Assembly: GCA_030613225.1 (NCBI GenBank)
Contig: JAUWMJ010000147.1
Span: forward strand, 1-7,392
Direction of reading: 5' to 3'
Source: Desulfobacterales bacterium
Lineage (GTDB): Bacteria > Desulfobacterota > Desulfobacteria > Desulfobacterales > JAUWMJ01
Length of the DNA: 7,392 nucleotides
The stretch's first letter is position 1. Each line of letters starts with the position of its first letter. Below, piece by piece: positions 4,052 through 7,392 of this stretch. Below the pieces are notes generated by a model. It was not told the DNA's origin, did not search any database, and saw only the letters and a program-made list of their open reading frames with translations. A program made the position numbers and the translations under genes.

Positions 4052-6271
4052 TCATTTCATCATTTTATCTGCCACCGGAATGACAAGGGTAACATTACAC
4101 CCCTTTCCTTCTTTGCTATTAATATAAATATAACTGTTATTTTTTTCCAGAAGCTTATGCACGATGGGAAGACCAAGTCCCGTGCCATTGGGATCGGTAG
4201 TGAAAAAGGGGTTAAACACCCTGTCCAGATTTTCCTTTTCAATACCATGCCCTGTATCTTTAATAAAAACTTCTATAAATTCTTTGTTTTTAGATAAATC
4301 AGGTGGAAATGCTGCTGATATTTTCTCCTGAATTTCAGATTGATCTCTAATCGCCTTAAGAGAAACAGTAAGGGTCCCGCCTTCAGGCATGGCTTTAATC
4401 GCATTCAGCAGTAAATTTAAAAAGACCTGTTGAATCTGCTCCATGTCAATCATAACCTGAGGCAGATTGTGATCGTACTGACGGATTAGCCTGATACTAG
4501 CTTTCTTTATCTTCTCCATTACCAGGTCTAAAGCCTTTTCAAGTGTAACGGTAATATCAACCTGTTCTAATAAAGGTGGTGAAGGACGAGAGAAATTTAA
4601 AAGATCGGTAACGATTTTATTTAATCGGGTTATCTCGCTTAAAACTCCATCAATCAGTACCCTCTCCGAGGCACTTGTCAGCTTTTTTGCCAGAACCTGG
4701 GCACTGGTTTTGATACCTGCCAGAGGATTGCGAATTTCATGTGCTATCCCGGCGGAAAGCTCTCCCAAAGAGGTAAGTTTATCAACCCGCACCATTAACT
4801 CCTCCATCCTTTTTCGCCGAGTAATATCCCTTATATCTGCAATGGCACCAATAATTTTTCCACCGCTGTCATTCAACAAAGAAGTGTTTAGTTCAATGAA
4901 GACGACCTCCCCTTCTCCTCTGGGAACTTCTATTTTCTGATTTTGTATCTTTTCTTTTTTTTCAAGAGTCTCCTTTAAAAGGTTTAAAACCTCCTTAATC
5001 CTTATCGGAATATTTTTTAAGCCACCGTTATTTATCTCCTCCCAGGAACATCCGACAATCTTTTGGGCACTTTGGTTAATTGAAGTGAGTTCTCCTTCAC
5101 GATTCACTGTAATTATTCCACTTGTTACACTTCTGAAAATATCATCATTAAATGTTTTCAGTTCAATGATCTCCTGCACACTTCCCTTCAACTTTGCAGC
5201 CATTTTATTAAATTCTTTGGCCAGACCATGCAGTTCATCACTCGATTCAATCTTAATGATTTGATCCAGATCTCCGCTTCCAATGGCCCTTGCACCGTTT
5301 ATAAGCTTTCTAATCGGATGTGTTATGCTTTTAACAAACATGAAGGATACAAAAAGGATAAGTCCTATTATCATAGAACTAAAGGTAATCATGCGCCGTC
5401 TCAATTTATATATGTCAGCCATCAACTCAGATCGATGCAAAGTTATACCCACACTCCAGTTTTTAACCCTGCAGGGGGTAAATACCATATATTTTACTGT
5501 TTCTTTAAAAAGATAATCACCAAATCCTCGTTCTCCATCCTGCATCTTTGTTATAAGGCGCTTTAGTTTAGCATCACCGCTCTCTAAAAAAGTTTTTTTC
5601 AAACGTAGACTTTGGTCAGGATGGTATATCAGGTATCCATGCTCATCCACTAAAAACGCATAACCTTGGGTGCCGATTTTCAAAGATGCAACAAAAGAAG
5701 TAAAAGAGGATAATTTTATTTCAAATACAAGGATACCTACCGGTTTTGTTTTATCCTCAAAATCGTAAATCAATTTTGCAAGCATAATAGCAGAACTGAA
5801 AAAACTGTCTCCCTTGATGATGCCGGACAGACATATGCCTTTTCTTAAGGTCGAATTGAACCAGATGGATTTCCTAAAGTCTGCAATTGTATCTTTAGTG
5901 CTTTCCGGAACCGTTAAAATAGATTTGCCTTGAAGATTAACAAGATGAATCCGCTTAAAATATTTGTTCTTTTTTTCGTAATCTTCTATCAGTCTTTTTA
6001 CAGTATCCAGCCTCTGGCCGAATTCAAACTGAAGGAAAGAAAGTTGTATAAAGGGGAAATTAGAGAGAAGATCGATATCCTTTTCAGCTACTTCAAAAAA
6101 ATTATCGATCTGCTGGGCTGTCTTATCTGCAAGATTGCCTAACTGCTCTTTGGTTTGTGATAAAAGTGCATCTGATGCACTCCGATAGGAAAAGTATCCT
6201 ACAACTAAAAGGGGAATCACACCCAGGATAATAAGAATTGCGATAAGTTTTGAACGTATGCTGGAAAACAT
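4052..6271 (-). CDS. Membrane sensor histidine kinase (Cache-HAMP-PAS-HisKA-HATPase)
   Basis: This 739-residue kinase is anchored by two membrane segments (about 8-28 and 295-315) that enclose a roughly 265-residue periplasmic sensor of the double-Cache type (for example GTQGYAFLVDEHGYLIYHP, about 200-218). A HAMP linker follows (about 312-365, with HPIRKL), then a PAS domain (about 372-485, ending IADIRDITRRK). The HisKA domain carries phosphoacceptor H511 in SAGIAHEIRNPL. The ATPase domain has the N box (LLLNAIKAMPEGG, with N623), G1 DTGHGI (672-677), the F box FNPFFTT and G2 GTGLGL (696-701). All catalytic motifs are intact. It most likely phosphorylates the downstream sigma-54 regulator. 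The ligand is unknown; Cache sensors often bind small organic acids or amino acids, and the nearby orphan binding protein could also deliver a signal. Upstream Shine-Dalgarno pairing is weak. Confidence 0.96.
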   Translation of the reverse strand: MFSSIRSKLIAILIILGVIPLLVVGYFSYRSASDALLSQTKEQLGNLADKTAQQIDNFFEVAEKDIDLLSNFPFIQLSFLQFEFGQRLDTVKRLIEDYEKKNKYFKRIHLVNLQGKSILTVPESTKDTIADFRKSIWFNSTLRKGICLSGIIKGDSFFSSAIMLAKLIYDFEDKTKPVGILVFEIKLSSFTSFVASLKIGTQGYAFLVDEHGYLIYHPDQSLRLKKTFLESGDAKLKRLITKMQDGERGFGDYLFKETVKYMVFTPCRVKNWSVGITLHRSELMADIYKLRRRMITFSSMIIGLILFVSFMFVKSITHPIRKLINGARAIGSGDLDQIIKIESSDELHGLAKEFNKMAAKLKGSVQEIIELKTFNDDIFRSVTSGIITVNREGELTSINQSAQKIVGCSWEEINNGGLKNIPIRIKEVLNLLKETLEKKEKIQNQKIEVPRGEGEVVFIELNTSLLNDSGGKIIGAIADIRDITRRKRMEELMVRVDKLTSLGELSAGIAHEIRNPLAGIKTSAQVLAKKLTSASERVLIDGVLSEITRLNKIVTDLLNFSRPSPPLLEQVDITVTLEKALDLVMEKIKKASIRLIRQYDHNLPQVMIDMEQIQQVFLNLLLNAIKAMPEGGTLTVSLKAIRDQSEIQEKISAAFPPDLSKNKEFIEVFIKDTGHGIEKENLDRVFNPFFTTDPNGTGLGLPIVHKLLEKNNSYIYINSKEGKGCNVTLVIPVADKMMK

Positions 6272-6293
6272 AATAGGTTTCTCTGTATGTAGG

Positions 6294-6518
6294 CGTTCAC
6301 GGGTTCAAAGGTTCAGAGGTTCAAGGTTCCATTTTTGCTCCCGTACTGCATTTGGAACGTGTATTTTTAAAAAAAGCGTCATCTTTGACAGGCTCAATCC
6401 AATATTTGGAGCCAAATTTGCAATTACTTTGGAAAATGACCATGTTCAACGAAGACTTTGGGTCTTCAATTCATTCTTTGCCCTTAACCCTGAACGTTGA
6501 ACCCTGAACCTGTGAACG
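6294..6518. repeat. Inverted array of GGTTCA units (intergenic element 3)
   Basis: The left arm has five units starting at 6294 (CGTTCA), 6302, 6310, 6318 (all GGTTCA) and 6325 (GGTTCC), with 7-8 bp spacing. The right arm has five inverted units starting at 6484 (TTAACC), 6491 (TGAACG), 6498, 6505 (TGAACC) and 6513 (TGAACG), also 7-8 bp apart. The outer ends CGTTCAC (6294-6300) and GTGAACG (6512-6518) pair exactly. The core of about 150 bp contains a small hairpin (GAAGAC/GTCTTC, near 6450) but no ORF I would accept. It occupies almost the whole gap between the radical SAM gene and the kinase. Confidence 0.88.
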
Positions 6519-6525
6519 GTTACCT

Positions 6526-7392
6526 TTATATAAACCTTTTCATCATCTCATCAATTATCTCATCTACGTTTTCAGGCGTAATGTTGAGTTCGCGGCATAT
6601 ATTTTCCGCCCTCGCAAATCTGCGAGGGCTGGCCATATCACTCAGGGACGAAAATATGCCCAGTCGCCTACCCACCTGGAATAAAGTCTGGTGCTTTGAA
6701 TCCATGGACAGGAAGCTTTGAATAACTCCTGTCATATACTCCTTATCATCTGGAAGTACGCCCTCAACCTCTTCAAACAGGTTAAGTATGTGGTCGCTCT
6801 TGACAACACTGGTTATACCGGCAAGCATTTCCAGGAAAAGTAGAATCTCTTTTGCCATCATAATATCAGTGCATTTTTCAAAATTACCATTCAGATAATC
6901 TTCATAAAGACCAAGGCCATTTGGAATAGCCAGTGTTCTTAGGCGAATAATATCAGGATTAATCCGGTTTAATGCGTCGGCTGTTTCCAGGGCATGAATC
7001 TCGGAGTATTTTCTTCCTCCAAGTCCCGGCATAATATATTCCGAAAGCTCAATCCCTGCCTTTTTAACCTTAAGACCGGCTTTTATATGAGTTTCTTTTG
7101 TAACACCCTTTTTTACCATTTTAAGAACCTGGTCGGAACCTGATTCAAGGCCTATATGGATTCTGTTTAAACCTGCTTCCTTTATAGCCTCTAAATCCGA
7201 ATCTTTTATCCTGGCAACGGTGTGTGATCTGGCATAGGATGTTATACGTTCCACCTGACTAAAACGTTTTTTCAGGTGCTTTAATATTTCTACAAGGTCG
7301 GCAGGCTTTATAATGAGACTGTTTGCATCTTGAATAAATATTGATCTCATACCTCCTGCAATCCAGCTAAATGCAGCGTTAAAGGTATGTAA
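6526..7392 (-). CDS. Radical SAM protein, COG1032-type (N-terminus beyond right edge)
   Basis: The frame is open to the last base, so 288 residues of a longer protein are visible. The methionine at 7350 is internal: homologous-looking sequence (FNAAFSWIAGGMRSIFIQDANSL) runs through it, and the AGGAGGT touching that ATG leaves no spacing for a real start. The radical SAM barrel is recognised by FIQDANSL (about 19-26 of the visible part), RITSYARS, and IGLESGSD (about 80-87), the strand that contacts S-adenosylmethionine, followed by YIMPGLGG (119-126). The CxxxCxxC iron-sulphur motif would be upstream, outside the window. The helical C-terminal half (from about 160) is a family-specific region of unknown role. 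The reaction cannot be named. The 254-bp repeat-filled gap to the kinase gives no evidence that they are functionally linked. Confidence 0.93.
   Translation of the reverse strand, partial: LHTFNAAFSWIAGGMRSIFIQDANSLIIKPADLVEILKHLKKRFSQVERITSYARSHTVARIKDSDLEAIKEAGLNRIHIGLESGSDQVLKMVKKGVTKETHIKAGLKVKKAGIELSEYIMPGLGGRKYSEIHALETADALNRINPDIIRLRTLAIPNGLGLYEDYLNGNFEKCTDIMMAKEILLFLEMLAGITSVVKSDHILNLFEEVEGVLPDDKEYMTGVIQSFLSMDSKHQTLFQVGRRLGIFSSLSDMASPRRFARAENICRELNITPENVDEIIDEMMKRFI

Noticed and set aside
6258..6500. 80-codon plus-strand frame containing VQRFRGSRF
   Set aside because: It overlaps the kinase start and reads through the GGTTCA repeats; the arginine/phenylalanine pattern is a product of the repeat.
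7348..7357. ATG at 7350 with adjacent AGGAGGT as the start of the radical SAM gene
   Set aside because: The Shine-Dalgarno-like sequence touches the ATG with no spacer, the frame stays open to the window end, and family-like sequence continues upstream.

Overview
The window is a moderately AT-rich stretch from an anaerobic, environmental-type bacterium. I infer a Desulfobacterota (deltaproteobacterial) relative, from the TAXI-type TRAP solute receptor, a long Cache/HAMP/PAS histidine kinase next to a sigma-54 response regulator, a COG1032-type radical SAM protein, and many short-unit palindromic intergenic repeats. No rRNA or other phylogenetic marker is present, so this placement is tentative.

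All six supported genes lie on the minus strand. In transcription order they are: a radical SAM protein whose N-terminus is outside the window (7392-6526); a membrane sensor histidine kinase (6271-4052); an NtrC/AtoC-type sigma-54 response regulator (3844-2462); an orphan ABC-type periplasmic substrate-binding protein (2263-1304); a small lipoprotein of unknown function (946-518); and a TAXI-family TRAP solute-binding protein that runs off the left edge (483-1). No tRNA, rRNA, CRISPR array or intact transposase gene was seen.

The four gaps between the first five genes (254, 207, 198 and 357 bp) are largely filled by repeat elements. Three gaps each hold a different 'inverted array': four or five copies of a 7-10 bp unit, a unique core, then a similar number of copies in reverse orientation. 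The units are GGTTCA (6294-6518), CACTAAG (3864-4040) and CTAAAGTG (2288-2460). The fourth gap holds a 147-bp near-palindromic, MITE-like element flanked by TA, whose edge supplies the stop codon of the substrate-binding protein. Beside it is a perfect 21-bp inverted repeat.

A good sigma-54 promoter candidate (CCGGCATCAAAGTTGCT, minus strand, 1014-998) lies about 50 bp upstream of the lipoprotein start. The perfect inverted repeat sits about 140 bp upstream of the predicted transcription start, where an enhancer-binding protein could bind. The simplest working model is a small sensing and uptake locus. A periplasmic signal, perhaps presented by the orphan binding protein, reaches the kinase; the kinase phosphorylates the sigma-54 activator; and the activator drives the lipoprotein-TAXI transporter operon. 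The protein assignments are solid, but this regulatory wiring is inference.
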